Assembly (NCBI GenBank): GCA_002897635.1
Contig: BDTD01000003.1
Coordinates: 1 to 64,000, forward strand
Length of the DNA stretch: 64,000 nucleotides
Direction: 5' to 3'
Source of the DNA: a bacterium BMS3Abin11
GTDB taxonomy: Bacteria > Pseudomonadota > Gammaproteobacteria > BMS3Bbin11
The translations under genes were made by a program, and so were the position numbers. Under the pieces are notes generated by a model. It was given only the letters and a program-made list of their open reading frames with translations. It searched no databases and was not told where the DNA came from. Shown piece by piece: positions 56,478 to 64,000 of the stretch (its first letter is position 1; each line of letters opens with the position of its first letter).

Positions 56478-57509
56478 ATGTATAAAAGCCTGTTCTTTAT
56501 CCTTGTTCTTCAAGTTTTGTTATATGGAAGTGCATTGGGTGCAGATAATGAGGGGGTATATATACCGAAAGGTATTGGCCTAAAAGGTTGTAATGAATTC
56601 CTGCATGAATACGGATCTGCAGGTATTGAGAAGACAAATACAGGTTTTCGGTACAATATCGATTTTGGGAATTATATTGGGTGGTTTCAGGGGTATTTGA
56701 CTCGTGTGAATTTAAGTATCTCTGGGAAAAATGATTATTTTTCCGATGTCAGCATTCTTGATGTTCTTGGCTGGGTAGGGTCATGGTGCAGAGAGAACCC
56801 TAATAAAAATGTTGCAAAAGCGATGTATATTTACACTGGGTATAAAGTTAAAGAGAAATCCAAACTGGATATTAGTGACTTAGAAAAACTTTTATTATCA
56901 ATGCCACCTGCAACTAAACTTAGCTATAAAGATAAATTGGATGAGTGTGAGGCACACCTGAAGGCCAATCGTTTAACAACGGGTCAGAGTGGAAATGCAT
57001 ATGACTGCTACAATCAAATACGCACTCTTTACGTCGAAAATCAAGATGCAGCTATAGCTGCCAGTGATGGAATTAGGCGTATTTCAAATAAATATATTAC
57101 CAGGACTAAAGAAGCGATAGATGAAAGAGATTTTAGAAAAGCGAAAATCAACCTCAAAAAATTAGAAAGTGTTGATCCATTTAATTCAAGCATAAATGGA
57201 CTAACGGAACAGCTTAGTCAAAGAGAAACAGACCAGAAAATAAAGTTAGAAGATGACAGGAAAAAGAAGATTGAAATAGAGGCTGCTCGTATCAAGAGAG
57301 AAGTTGAGCGGGTAACTGCAATGACACATCTTAGTTCTGCAGAACAAGTTAGACAGTTGCCGATAGATGTGCTGAGGTCTTTAGTAACCTGTATGGTTGG
57401 GCCAACTAATAATCCACGCGCATTTAACGATACTTTACGTTTTGCGCAAACTTCTGATGGTGTTAGTAGAGAAGCCTTAAGTATTTGGTCTATGGCGCCT
57501 TGTGATTAA
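56478..57509 (+). CDS. Exported protein with Rap1a/Tai-like N-terminal part and coiled coil
   Basis: The 343-residue product has a signal peptide (YKSLFFILVLQVLLYGSALG). Residues about 30-120 (KGCNEFLHEYG, NYIGWFQGYLTRV, DVLGWVGSWCRENP) recall the Rap1a/Tai immunity-protein domain by cysteine and Gly-Tyr spacing; this likeness is weak. A helical repeat part follows (ARDFRKAKINLKKLES-like sequence), then a coiled coil (DQKIKLEDDRKKKIEIEAAR) and a C-terminal part with two cysteines. ATG at 56478 has TAGGAG upstream; a GTG at 56466 overlaps that site. Lower GC than the core suggests acquired DNA. Confidence 0.6.
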   Translation: MYKSLFFILVLQVLLYGSALGADNEGVYIPKGIGLKGCNEFLHEYGSAGIEKTNTGFRYNIDFGNYIGWFQGYLTRVNLSISGKNDYFSDVSILDVLGWVGSWCRENPNKNVAKAMYIYTGYKVKEKSKLDISDLEKLLLSMPPATKLSYKDKLDECEAHLKANRLTTGQSGNAYDCYNQIRTLYVENQDAAIAASDGIRRISNKYITRTKEAIDERDFRKAKINLKKLESVDPFNSSINGLTEQLSQRETDQKIKLEDDRKKKIEIEAARIKREVERVTAMTHLSSAEQVRQLPIDVLRSLVTCMVGPTNNPRAFNDTLRFAQTSDGVSREALSIWSMAPCD

Positions 57510-57670
57510 TTGTTATGGCTGTGTATTTTCTGAAAAGGCCCAAGGTCCATATATTTTGTACTATGCAATATTAAGAAAGCTCACATTTACAACCACAATT
57601 TAGAAGAACATTAGAATGAGAAATGTGTATGCCCGCACTCGATTAGATAGGAAAAAAGACAGTTGTAAAA

Positions 57671-57770
57671 GGACGTAAGGGGACGGAGTTAAGCGTAAGG
57701 GGACGAAGCGTAAGGGTACGGAGTTAAAATAATAAAATAAATGACCTGTCCCCTATGTACCCATTATTGG
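57671..57770. repeat. RAYT-type GTAAGGGGACGGAGTTAA repeats
   Basis: ACGTAAGGGGACGGAGTTAA, GCGTAAGGGGACGAAGCG and TAAGGGTACGGAGTTAAA occur in tandem, followed by the reverse form ACCTGTCCCCTATGTACCC. Such motifs are typical borders of REP-associated transposase units. No transposase gene lies here. The stretch 57510-57808 holds no other feature. Confidence 0.55.
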
Positions 57771-57808
57771 TTAGGTTATACCACATACGATATTTCCGAT
57801 ATTAGATA

Positions 57809-58456
57809 ATGATACCTTCAAGAAGCCAATATAATAAATGGTCAACTCCAAGTAAATGGACCTTTTGGGCTGGTATAATCGGGATTCCTGTTGGTGTAAT
57901 ATCACTAATTTTTTCAATTATCAACATACTTCCAAACGAAGAATATAGGAATTTAGTTTTACAGGCTGCCCAGGAATTACGCTATAACAAGGAGTGGTTA
58001 TCAGACATATCTATAGCTGTTGATAATAAGTCATCTATAATTCCAGTTGGTAAAATGAAAACTGACGCTCTCGTCAAATTAACTAATTTAGAGTATCTCA
58101 ATATAGTTGCTGAATCATATGGTGAAGAAAAATATATATACCAAGAGATTCTCAAGTTACATGACTTAGCAAACACTCTTGGAAGCCCTGGCAGCATCAA
58201 AGATGTCGATATATTCAATGAAAGATCTAAATATAAATTACATGACGTAGCTTTTTTAAATAGTTTTTTAAATTGGTATTTACGCCCCTTGATTGAGGAA
58301 AATTTAGACGACAAGCAATTATATTCCTTAGGGTGGAACCCTTTCCCTGTAAAATATTTTTCAATCGAGGGAATAAGTGAACTTGATATGAATTATTTTA
58401 TATATGAGGGAAAACCAATTACAGAATATCTGCACTATCTTGCTTTGATAGATTGA
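57809..58456 (+). CDS. Uncharacterised membrane-anchored protein
   Basis: I do not recognise this 215-residue protein. It has one N-terminal transmembrane helix (TFWAGIIGIPVGVISLIFSI, near residues 18-38) with a short cytoplasmic start and a mostly helical, AT-rich C-terminal domain (LRYNKEWLSDISIAVDNK, LVKLTNLEYLNIVAESYGEE). Codon use is poorer in GC than the core genes, which suggests transfer. No strong ribosome binding site is seen. Its place before an IS21 element and a restriction system makes an accessory role plausible, but no function can be given. Confidence 0.55.
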   Translation: MIPSRSQYNKWSTPSKWTFWAGIIGIPVGVISLIFSIINILPNEEYRNLVLQAAQELRYNKEWLSDISIAVDNKSSIIPVGKMKTDALVKLTNLEYLNIVAESYGEEKYIYQEILKLHDLANTLGSPGSIKDVDIFNERSKYKLHDVAFLNSFLNWYLRPLIEENLDDKQLYSLGWNPFPVKYFSIEGISELDMNYFIYEGKPITEYLHYLALID

Positions 58457-58755
58457 TTAGGAAATGATAATTGAAAAAATAATTCCTGCTTTAATACCAC
58501 AGTTAATGTCCACCGTGACAGTATAAAATTACTATTCCAGAAATTGATGCATATTCTGGCCCAATCTGATCACTGATTCTGGTTTTAACCGATCACCCAT
58601 TCTGGAACATTCCGATCACTGATTCTGGTTTTATCCGATCACTTTTTCTGGTTTTCCAGAATCGGTGATCAGATATTTCCAGAATGCTTTCCAACGCATT
58701 GATTTAACTTAATAACTGCTACTCTTCTGGCCTTTTTTAGTCGGGAGAAACGGCA

Positions 58756-60306
58756 GTGGCAAAAAAGAGGTTATCAATGCGTAAAATCAGAGAAATACTA
58801 CGGCTTCGCTATGAAGCAAAATTGGGCTATCGAGGCATAGCTCAAGCCCTCAATATTGGCTATGGCACGGTCGTCGATTATCTAAAACGAGCAACGACAG
58901 CAGGGCTTGGCTGGCCTGTTCCTGACGACTTGGACGAACGTGATTTAGCGCGTTTGTTGTTTCCGACTCAATCGCGAACAGGACAGCGTCGATTTGTCGA
59001 GCCGGACTTCGTGGCGGCGCAACAGGCACTTAAATCCAAAGGCGTCACCAAGCTCTTGCTGTGGCAGGAATACCGCCAGCAGACACCGGATGACGGCTAC
59101 AGTTACGCGCAATACTGCCATCGGTTTAAGTGCTGGCAAGGCCAGCAACAACGCAGCATGCGACAAGTTCACCGTGTTGGTGAAAAAATGTTTGTGGATT
59201 ACTGCGGCCCGACCATGGCGGTGGTTAATCCTGATACCGGCGAACTTCGCCAGGCACAGATTTTTGTTGCAGTACTCGGTGCCTCGAATTATACCTTTGC
59301 CTGTGCAAGCTGGAGTCAGAACAAAGCCGACTGGTTACAGGCACACGTCAAAGCCTTCGAGTTCTTTGGCGGTGTGCCTGAACTGGTGGTGCCTGATAAT
59401 CTAAAAAGTGCGGTCAGTAAAACCCACCGTTATGAACCGGATATCAATCCCAGCTATCAACAGCTGGCTGCCCACTATCAGGTGGCGATTGTTCCTGCCC
59501 GGCCTTACAAGCCTAAAGATAAAGCCAAGGCGGAAGTGGCCGTACAAATTGTTGAACGCTGGATCATGGCACGCTTAAGGCATCAATCCTTCTTTACTCT
59601 GGCCTCACTCAATCAAGCTATCAGTGTCTTGTTAGAAGACCTGAACCAGCGGCCTTTTAAGAAGTTGCCGGGGTCGCGTAAAAGTCAGTTCGAACAGCTG
59701 GATAAACCGGCGTTACGTCGCTTGCCTGCAAACCCTTACCAGTACGCTGAGATCAAACAGGCACGCGTGCATATTGACTACCACGTTGAGTATGACAAAC
59801 ATTATTACTCTGTTCCACACCACCTGGTCAAACAGGTGGTAGAGGTACAGGCCAGTGATAATACTGTGGCGATCTACCATCATGGCAAACGGATGGCTAG
59901 CCACCCTCGCAGTTATCGCCAGGGACACCATACAACCTGTACTGAGCACATGCCGCGATCACACCGTGCAATGCAGGAATGGTCACCAGAGCGCTTCCTG
60001 CGTTGGGCGGCAGACATCGGTGTGGAAACACGTGAAGTGGTTCAGCATCTGTTGCAGGAGAAGCGTCACACCGAACAAAGCTACCGTCGCATACTGGCGT
60101 TACTCAGTAACGCAAAAAAGTATGGGCGAGAACGGCTGAACAATGCCTGTGGTCGTGCCCTGTTGATCAACTCCCCGACCCGCACCAGTGTGGAGTCCAT
60201 CCTTAAACAGGGACTGGATCAGGTGGCAGTTGAATTACCACCGGTTCAAGAGGAACTGGCGCTGGATAACCACGAGAATGTTCGCGGTGAAGACTACTAC
60301 CATTAA
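58756..60306 (+). CDS. istA: IS21-family transposase IstA
   Basis: The 516-residue transposase starts at GTG 58756. It has an N-terminal HTH (YRGIAQALNIGYGTVVDYLK), a DDE/RVE integrase core with EKMFVDYCGPTMAV (first Asp), VPELVVPDNLKSAV (second Asp) and KDKAKAEVAVQIVERWIMAR (Glu), and the C-terminal Mu-like domain (YSVPHHLVKQVVEV). IstA and IstB act together. Full length, with no frame disruption, so the element could still be active. Confidence 0.93.
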   Translation: MAKKRLSMRKIREILRLRYEAKLGYRGIAQALNIGYGTVVDYLKRATTAGLGWPVPDDLDERDLARLLFPTQSRTGQRRFVEPDFVAAQQALKSKGVTKLLLWQEYRQQTPDDGYSYAQYCHRFKCWQGQQQRSMRQVHRVGEKMFVDYCGPTMAVVNPDTGELRQAQIFVAVLGASNYTFACASWSQNKADWLQAHVKAFEFFGGVPELVVPDNLKSAVSKTHRYEPDINPSYQQLAAHYQVAIVPARPYKPKDKAKAEVAVQIVERWIMARLRHQSFFTLASLNQAISVLLEDLNQRPFKKLPGSRKSQFEQLDKPALRRLPANPYQYAEIKQARVHIDYHVEYDKHYYSVPHHLVKQVVEVQASDNTVAIYHHGKRMASHPRSYRQGHHTTCTEHMPRSHRAMQEWSPERFLRWAADIGVETREVVQHLLQEKRHTEQSYRRILALLSNAKKYGRERLNNACGRALLINSPTRTSVESILKQGLDQVAVELPPVQEELALDNHENVRGEDYYH

Positions 60307-60343
60307 ATTAATGCAAATCAAACAAACACAAAAAGGAAAAACC

Positions 60344-61102
60344 ATGTTAAATAACCAAACCCTGCAATCCTTACGCAACCTGAAACTGACCGGCATGGCC
60401 GATGGCCTTGAGCAACAATTAGCGCAGCCTTCTACCCATGACGAACTGGGCTTTGAAGAGCGACTGGCCTTACTGGTTGATCGGGAAAGCACGCATCGTC
60501 ATAACAACAAAATCACTCGTCTAATGAAAGCCGCCAAACTCAAACTACAGGCGTATCCTGAAGACATTGATTACCACCATCCACGCGGCTTGCAGAAAAG
60601 CCAGTTTGCTGACTTACTCAGCAGCCACTGGATCCAACAGCATCACAATGTGCTGATCACAGGCCCCACAGGCTGTGGTAAAACTTACCTGGGTTGCGTG
60701 CTCGCCACGCAGGCTTGCCGACATGGACTATCGGTGCGTTACTTCCGCACTTCACGCTTGCTTGAAGCCCTTAGCATTGCCCATGGTGATGGCCGTTTTA
60801 CTCGGTTGATACGGCAACTGGCCAAGACCGATTTACTGGTACTCGATGACTGGGGCTTAGAGAAAATGACACTCAGTCATCGCAATGACATTCTGGAAAT
60901 AATGGAAGACAGGCATGGACTGAAATCCACTTTAATTACCAGCCAACTGCCGGTCAATCAATGGCACAAAACCATCGGTGATGCGACCCTTGCCGATGCC
61001 ATTCTTGATCGATTATTACACAACAGCCACAAGCTGAAACTGAAAGGAGAATCGATGAGAAAAATCATGAGTGAATTTACTGATTCCGATCACTTAGGGT
61101 AA
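60344..61102 (+). CDS. istB: IS21-family helper ATPase IstB
   Basis: IstB is a DnaA/DnaC-like AAA+ ATPase that selects targets for IstA. The 252-residue protein has Walker A ITGPTGCGKTYLGCVLATQA near residue 105 and Walker B DLLVLDDWGLEKM near 165. ATG at 60344 with AAGGA just upstream is chosen. An open frame reaching back to 60188 overlaps istA and is not conserved. Confidence 0.93.
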   Translation: MLNNQTLQSLRNLKLTGMADGLEQQLAQPSTHDELGFEERLALLVDRESTHRHNNKITRLMKAAKLKLQAYPEDIDYHHPRGLQKSQFADLLSSHWIQQHHNVLITGPTGCGKTYLGCVLATQACRHGLSVRYFRTSRLLEALSIAHGDGRFTRLIRQLAKTDLLVLDDWGLEKMTLSHRNDILEIMEDRHGLKSTLITSQLPVNQWHKTIGDATLADAILDRLLHNSHKLKLKGESMRKIMSEFTDSDHLG

Positions 61103-61188
61103 GATCAACACATCACTGCGTTGGAAAGATCAGGTGATCGAATAAAACCAGAATCGGTGATCAGATTCGCCAGAATACGCAATATGTT

Positions 61189-61503
61189 TTATTTGAATAT
61201 GATTCTACCTTTCTCATTAATTACATCAGCTCTTATGGCAATAAGCCTTTCGATAGTAAATTCGTTATTTTCATAATCTGGGTGTTCAGTAACAATACCA
61301 GAAAGGCAGTAGTAGGATATATAGTTTTCACTTTCAAAAAAGCTTATCAATGGGCCGCCGCTAATTCCACCGAGATTATATTCTGGTGGTGGAGGATCAA
61401 TTTTAGAATTATCAAGTTGATGCTCAGGTTCCAATAACCATGTAATTTGAGTGTCTGTGACGGTTCTAGAAATCACTATTGCTGTAAAGAGCCCAAAATT
61501 CAA
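61189..61503 (-). pseudogene. C-terminal fragment of a trypsin-like serine protease
   Basis: The 104-codon fragment has GGISGGPLI, the GxSGGP active-site signature of chymotrypsin-like (S1) proteases, preceded by a proline-rich loop and followed by an IVTEHPDYENNEF strand. The N-terminal part with the His and Asp of the triad is missing, and the reading frame is not continued upstream. The IS21 right end is eight bases from the stop codon. It is a remnant. Confidence 0.6.
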
Positions 61504-61545
61504 GAAATGTTACTAGTTCAGGAATATTAGATAAAATTAACTTAT

Positions 61546-61712
61546 ATTTTAGGCCCGAATTAGATTCACCTACATATCCGAAGAATATTATTAGATATGT
61601 TGATGGCAGGCACCGTACTGAGTTTTTCAGAGCGAATGGCGTTAAATATATGCCTTTTGAAACGAGAAAACGTAATGCTGATGAACTATTGAAAGCATGC
61701 GGAAAAATCTGA
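61546..61712 (+). pseudogene. ORF remnant without a start
   Basis: An open frame ends at TGA 61710-61712 and encodes a basic stretch including YVDGRHRTEFFRANGVKY and ETRKRNADELLKACGKI. There is no good start codon; the upstream part may have been removed together with the protease gene. No homologue is recognised. This fills the gap between the protease fragment and the nuclease gene. Confidence 0.3.
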
Positions 61713-61720
61713 GATAAAGC

Positions 61721-63151
61721 TTACTGCTCTCGCAACCATTCTTCAAGTTGTCGAGTTGCGAAAACATCATCGCGGTTATAGCTGAGGATATTATTTTTTA
61801 GGTGTACCTTGATTTGAGTATTAGGCTCGGAAAGGAATCTTTTAAACTGTACTATAGACCATTGAGAGCCAGAATCATCGTCTTCCCACTGAAAATTGAC
61901 CAGATCTTTGTGTTTGCAGATATCCTTCAGTCCGTAACCTTGGAGTGGAAGAACTAGGCTGTTTAATACGGGCTTCTGCAAATCAAATAAAGGGCTGTCA
62001 TCGCCTAGTAGATAAAGTACCGTGGCATTACCTTCCATGTTATATCGTTTTGCATAGGATTTGATTGTTGAGTGTTCATGACTAGAGTAATGTGCAAGAA
62101 TTAATGAGGGGTATTTTTTTCGGTACTCTTCGATCCTGGTCAAAAATTGCAGCCAGCCTTTTTTATCTTCTGTTTCATCATCAGTCCAGACATATTCAAA
62201 ATTATTATTTTTATAGTCAGGAACAAGAAAGCCCCAAAGGTACACATGCTTTTTACCTGTACCTGTTAGCGGGTTATCCTCAATATCAAAATGTACCCAT
62301 TGACCTTCAGGCAGTGAGACCGGATTAAGCTTGAAAACTTCTCCAGTGAGATAGGACTTTGCTTGTAAAACCGCACGTTGTTTTTTCTCGAACCCTTTAA
62401 GGTATGGGATATCAGAAATAATGGATGGGTCAGTTTTAGAGAGCTCAGTTATCGTATCAATTCCTTCGACCTCAAGCCCTTCAGCTGCACGACCCTGTAT
62501 ACCATAGAGTAGAGATAGCTCTTCCTTTGCCTCGAATTTTGGTTTGCAATGCATGTAGTAGGGGCAAGCGTGACACTTACTGTGACTATACCGAACTATT
62601 GGTTCATTTTCACTTGATAGCAACTCGCGCATCTCAACAATAAATTTCTCTGTTATGGCATTAGCCTCGTCACCAATTAAGGCTTCATTTCCGTCACCTA
62701 GAAAAACAGTGGCTGGTAAGGAGTTAGCTAACATACGGCGGTAAAACCCTAGTTGAATTTGTATTTCTTTTTTTTCTTCGTTGAGTGATAACTTGGCATC
62801 AGCAGGCTGGTATTCACCATTCTCATTGAGAATCAAAAAATCGGGGTAGCCAGTTAACCTGTTAGCTTCATCCAATAGCTGTGCTTGATAGATAACTTGT
62901 ACCTTGTCAGCCATAAGTTGGCTGGTGTTTTCCACTGAGGTTGCGGTTTGTACTTCGAATGTCTCGGAAAGGCGCTGGTGCACAGCATTTTCATGTTCAA
63001 GACCGAGTTGGATGACTAATTGTTCAAACTCATCTTCAGTAGGGGGTAAATTAAGCTGCGCCTTGTTATCGATCCATACTCGACGGGTACACAGGCTCCA
63101 TGATTTAGCATCACTTGGCTTTATTAGTGGTTTGTACACCTTTTTCGACAT
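61721..63151 (-). CDS. TM0106-type RecB-like nuclease with RNase H-like domain
   Basis: The 476-residue protein has an N-terminal PD-(D/E)XK RecB/Cas4-like domain (about residues 1-240): LTGYPDFLIL and YQPADAKLS give the D...D-x-K signature, and a C-terminal cysteine cluster SKCHACPYYMHCKPK resembles the Fe-S knuckle of Cas4. The C-terminal half is RNase H-like (RNase_H_2): WVHFDIEDNP with Asp and Glu, and SYNRDDVFATRQLEEW near the end. This fits the TM0106 family of putative nucleases. ATG at 63151 is taken as start. It lies beside a type I restriction system, so a defence role is plausible but unproved. Confidence 0.82.
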   Translation of the reverse strand: MSKKVYKPLIKPSDAKSWSLCTRRVWIDNKAQLNLPPTEDEFEQLVIQLGLEHENAVHQRLSETFEVQTATSVENTSQLMADKVQVIYQAQLLDEANRLTGYPDFLILNENGEYQPADAKLSLNEEKKEIQIQLGFYRRMLANSLPATVFLGDGNEALIGDEANAITEKFIVEMRELLSSENEPIVRYSHSKCHACPYYMHCKPKFEAKEELSLLYGIQGRAAEGLEVEGIDTITELSKTDPSIISDIPYLKGFEKKQRAVLQAKSYLTGEVFKLNPVSLPEGQWVHFDIEDNPLTGTGKKHVYLWGFLVPDYKNNNFEYVWTDDETEDKKGWLQFLTRIEEYRKKYPSLILAHYSSHEHSTIKSYAKRYNMEGNATVLYLLGDDSPLFDLQKPVLNSLVLPLQGYGLKDICKHKDLVNFQWEDDDSGSQWSIVQFKRFLSEPNTQIKVHLKNNILSYNRDDVFATRQLEEWLREQ

Positions 63152-63261
63152 TAATATCAATTTACCTGATAAATACTTGGTACCAAAGAGGTTTGTTTGT
63201 TAGTTGTTGATTGCCTAATTTTCCCTTATTCTCTCATAATGTACCCTTAGTGAGTATAACA

Positions 63262-63450
63262 ATGACTGACGAAATCTTAACCCTCAAAGATGTCGCAAAA
63301 TACTTAAAATTGGCAGAAAAAACCGCCTATCGCCTTACTGCGGAGGGAAAATTACCAGGTTTTAAGGTCGGCGGCAGTTGGCGGTTTAAGCGTGCTGATA
63401 TCGAGCAATGGATTCACGAACAGAAAACAAGCAATAAGGATAAGGGGTAG
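63262..63450 (+). CDS. Excisionase-like helix-turn-helix protein
   Basis: This 62-residue protein begins MTDEILTLKDVAKYLKLAEK at 63262 and matches the HTH_17/excisionase (MerR-like) domain, with AYRLTAEGKLPGFKVGGSWR and FKRADIEQWI. Such short proteins often precede hsdM in type I restriction loci and probably bind DNA to control them. A longer open frame starting at 63211 lacks conservation. Stop is 5 bases before hsdM. Confidence 0.82.
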   Translation: MTDEILTLKDVAKYLKLAEKTAYRLTAEGKLPGFKVGGSWRFKRADIEQWIHEQKTSNKDKG

Positions 63451-63455
63451 TTTTG

Positions 63456-64000
63456 ATGGCACTGTTGGAAAATATTGAAGCAATTGAAAGGCGTCTGTGG
63501 GGCGGTGCCGATAATTTACGCGCCAATAGTAATTACGCTAGCAACGAATATTTTCTCCCTGTCATGGGTTTGATATTTTTGCGTCATGCCTATAGCCGTT
63601 TTCTTGCAATCAAGCCGGGCATTGAAGCATCACTTCCCAGTCGCGGTGGTAAGACACGTCCCCTGACAAAGGAAGATTTCTCTAGTAAGAGCGCAATATT
63701 TCTTCGACCTGAGGCGCAATTCGATCACCTTGTAAACCTTAAAGACAGTGACGACCGTGCCCAGGCGATTATTGATGCCATGGATGCCATTGAAGCAGAC
63801 TATGAAACTTTGCAGGGCGTTTTGCCAAAAAGCGAATATCAGGAACTTGATAATGATGTTATCGGGAATCTATTACGCACGTTTAATGATCCGGCGCTCA
63901 AGTCGGCCACGGGCGATGTCTTTGGGCGTATTTATGAATACTTCCTGACCAAATTCGCTGATCAGAAAGCCCATGATGGTGGTGAATTCTTCACGCCGGT
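63456..64000 (+). CDS. hsdM: Type I restriction-modification DNA methylase HsdM (partial)
   Basis: The visible 181 residues contain the HsdM N-terminal domain (LLENIEAIERRLWGGADNLR, ASNEYFLPVMGLIFLRHAY, DNDVIGNLLRTFNDPALKSA) and the beginning of the N6-adenine methylase domain (TGDVFGRIYEYFLTKFAD, DGGEFFTPV). The gene continues beyond the right edge, where hsdS and hsdR are expected. It lies 5 bases after the excisionase-like gene, so both probably form an operon. Confidence 0.92.
   Translation, partial: MALLENIEAIERRLWGGADNLRANSNYASNEYFLPVMGLIFLRHAYSRFLAIKPGIEASLPSRGGKTRPLTKEDFSSKSAIFLRPEAQFDHLVNLKDSDDRAQAIIDAMDAIEADYETLQGVLPKSEYQELDNDVIGNLLRTFNDPALKSATGDVFGRIYEYFLTKFADQKAHDGGEFFTP

Larger units (their letters stand above)
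58548..61181 (+). mobile_element. IS21-family insertion sequence
   Basis: A 2634-bp element with istA and istB. The ends TGCATATTCTGG (58548 on) and CCAGAATACGCA (to 61181) are inverted and begin with TG and end with CA. Inside both ends lie multiple copies of GATCACTGATTCTGGTTTT with intervals as expected for the multiple transposase sites of IS21. No clear target duplication was seen, so the insertion may be old or joined to a deletion. Confidence 0.85.

Overview
The window reads as a chromosomal segment of a gammaproteobacterium, probably a free-living or host-associated marine/sulfidic type. Evidence for this is the proteobacterial tuf-S10-spc-alpha gene order, classical bifunctional-looking ArgA, Mpl, RNase D, MltA, a YajR-like MFS carrier, the OppABCDF set, a DsrE-family exported protein and a Na+-pumping oxaloacetate decarboxylase. 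The exact genus cannot be told from the sequence. All genus-level statements are inference.

Region 1 (1-14.2 kb) is the ribosomal block: the end of tuf, then rpsJ-rplCDWB-rpsS-rplV-rpsC-rplP-rpmC-rpsQ, rplNXE-rpsNH-rplFR-rpsE-rpmD-rplO-secY-rpmJ, rpsMKD-rpoA-rplQ, closed by a strong terminator. It is complete, but a 262-bp palindromic MITE flanked by TA sits between rplP and rpmC. Its left flank carries the rplP stop codon and its right end carries the only Shine-Dalgarno-like bases before rpmC. S4 is the four-cysteine (zinc) type, and RpoA has a C-terminal extension that overlaps rplQ.

Region 2 (14.2-55.2 kb) is housekeeping sequence peppered with small palindromic repeats. It holds a SAM hydrolase (DUF62), uvrA, a YajR-like carrier, ssb, an M3 lipoprotein peptidase, pcm, a DsrE-like protein, dgkA-argE, argA, oadGAB, two tandem secreted four-cysteine proteins, a Ysc84/SYLF protein, a periplasmic lytic transglycosylase, dsbA, mpl, rnd, a GAF-GGDEF-EAL protein, a P-type ATPase, mltA, oppFDCB-oppA and htpG. 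At least two related MITE families (three A copies, two B copies), several REP-like families and a RAYT transposase unit lie between genes. A WYL-domain regulator cut short exactly at a solitary 29-nt type I-E-like CRISPR repeat looks like the scar of a lost CRISPR-Cas locus.

Region 3 (55.3-56.1 kb) is a tRNA cluster Pro(UGG)-Arg(UCU)-His(GUG)-Lys(CUU). The tRNA-Arg gene is split inside the anticodon by a 320-nt group I intron whose core closely resembles the Azoarcus tRNA-Ile intron. This is the most remarkable single item in the window.

Region 4 (56.1-64 kb) is an AT-richer accessory region after tRNA-Lys. It contains two uncharacterised proteins, RAYT-type repeats, an intact IS21-family element (istA-istB), a truncated trypsin-like protease, a TM0106-type RecB/RNase H-like nuclease, an excisionase-like HTH protein and the start of a type I restriction-modification hsdM. 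It looks like the left part of a defence or genomic island that continues beyond the window.
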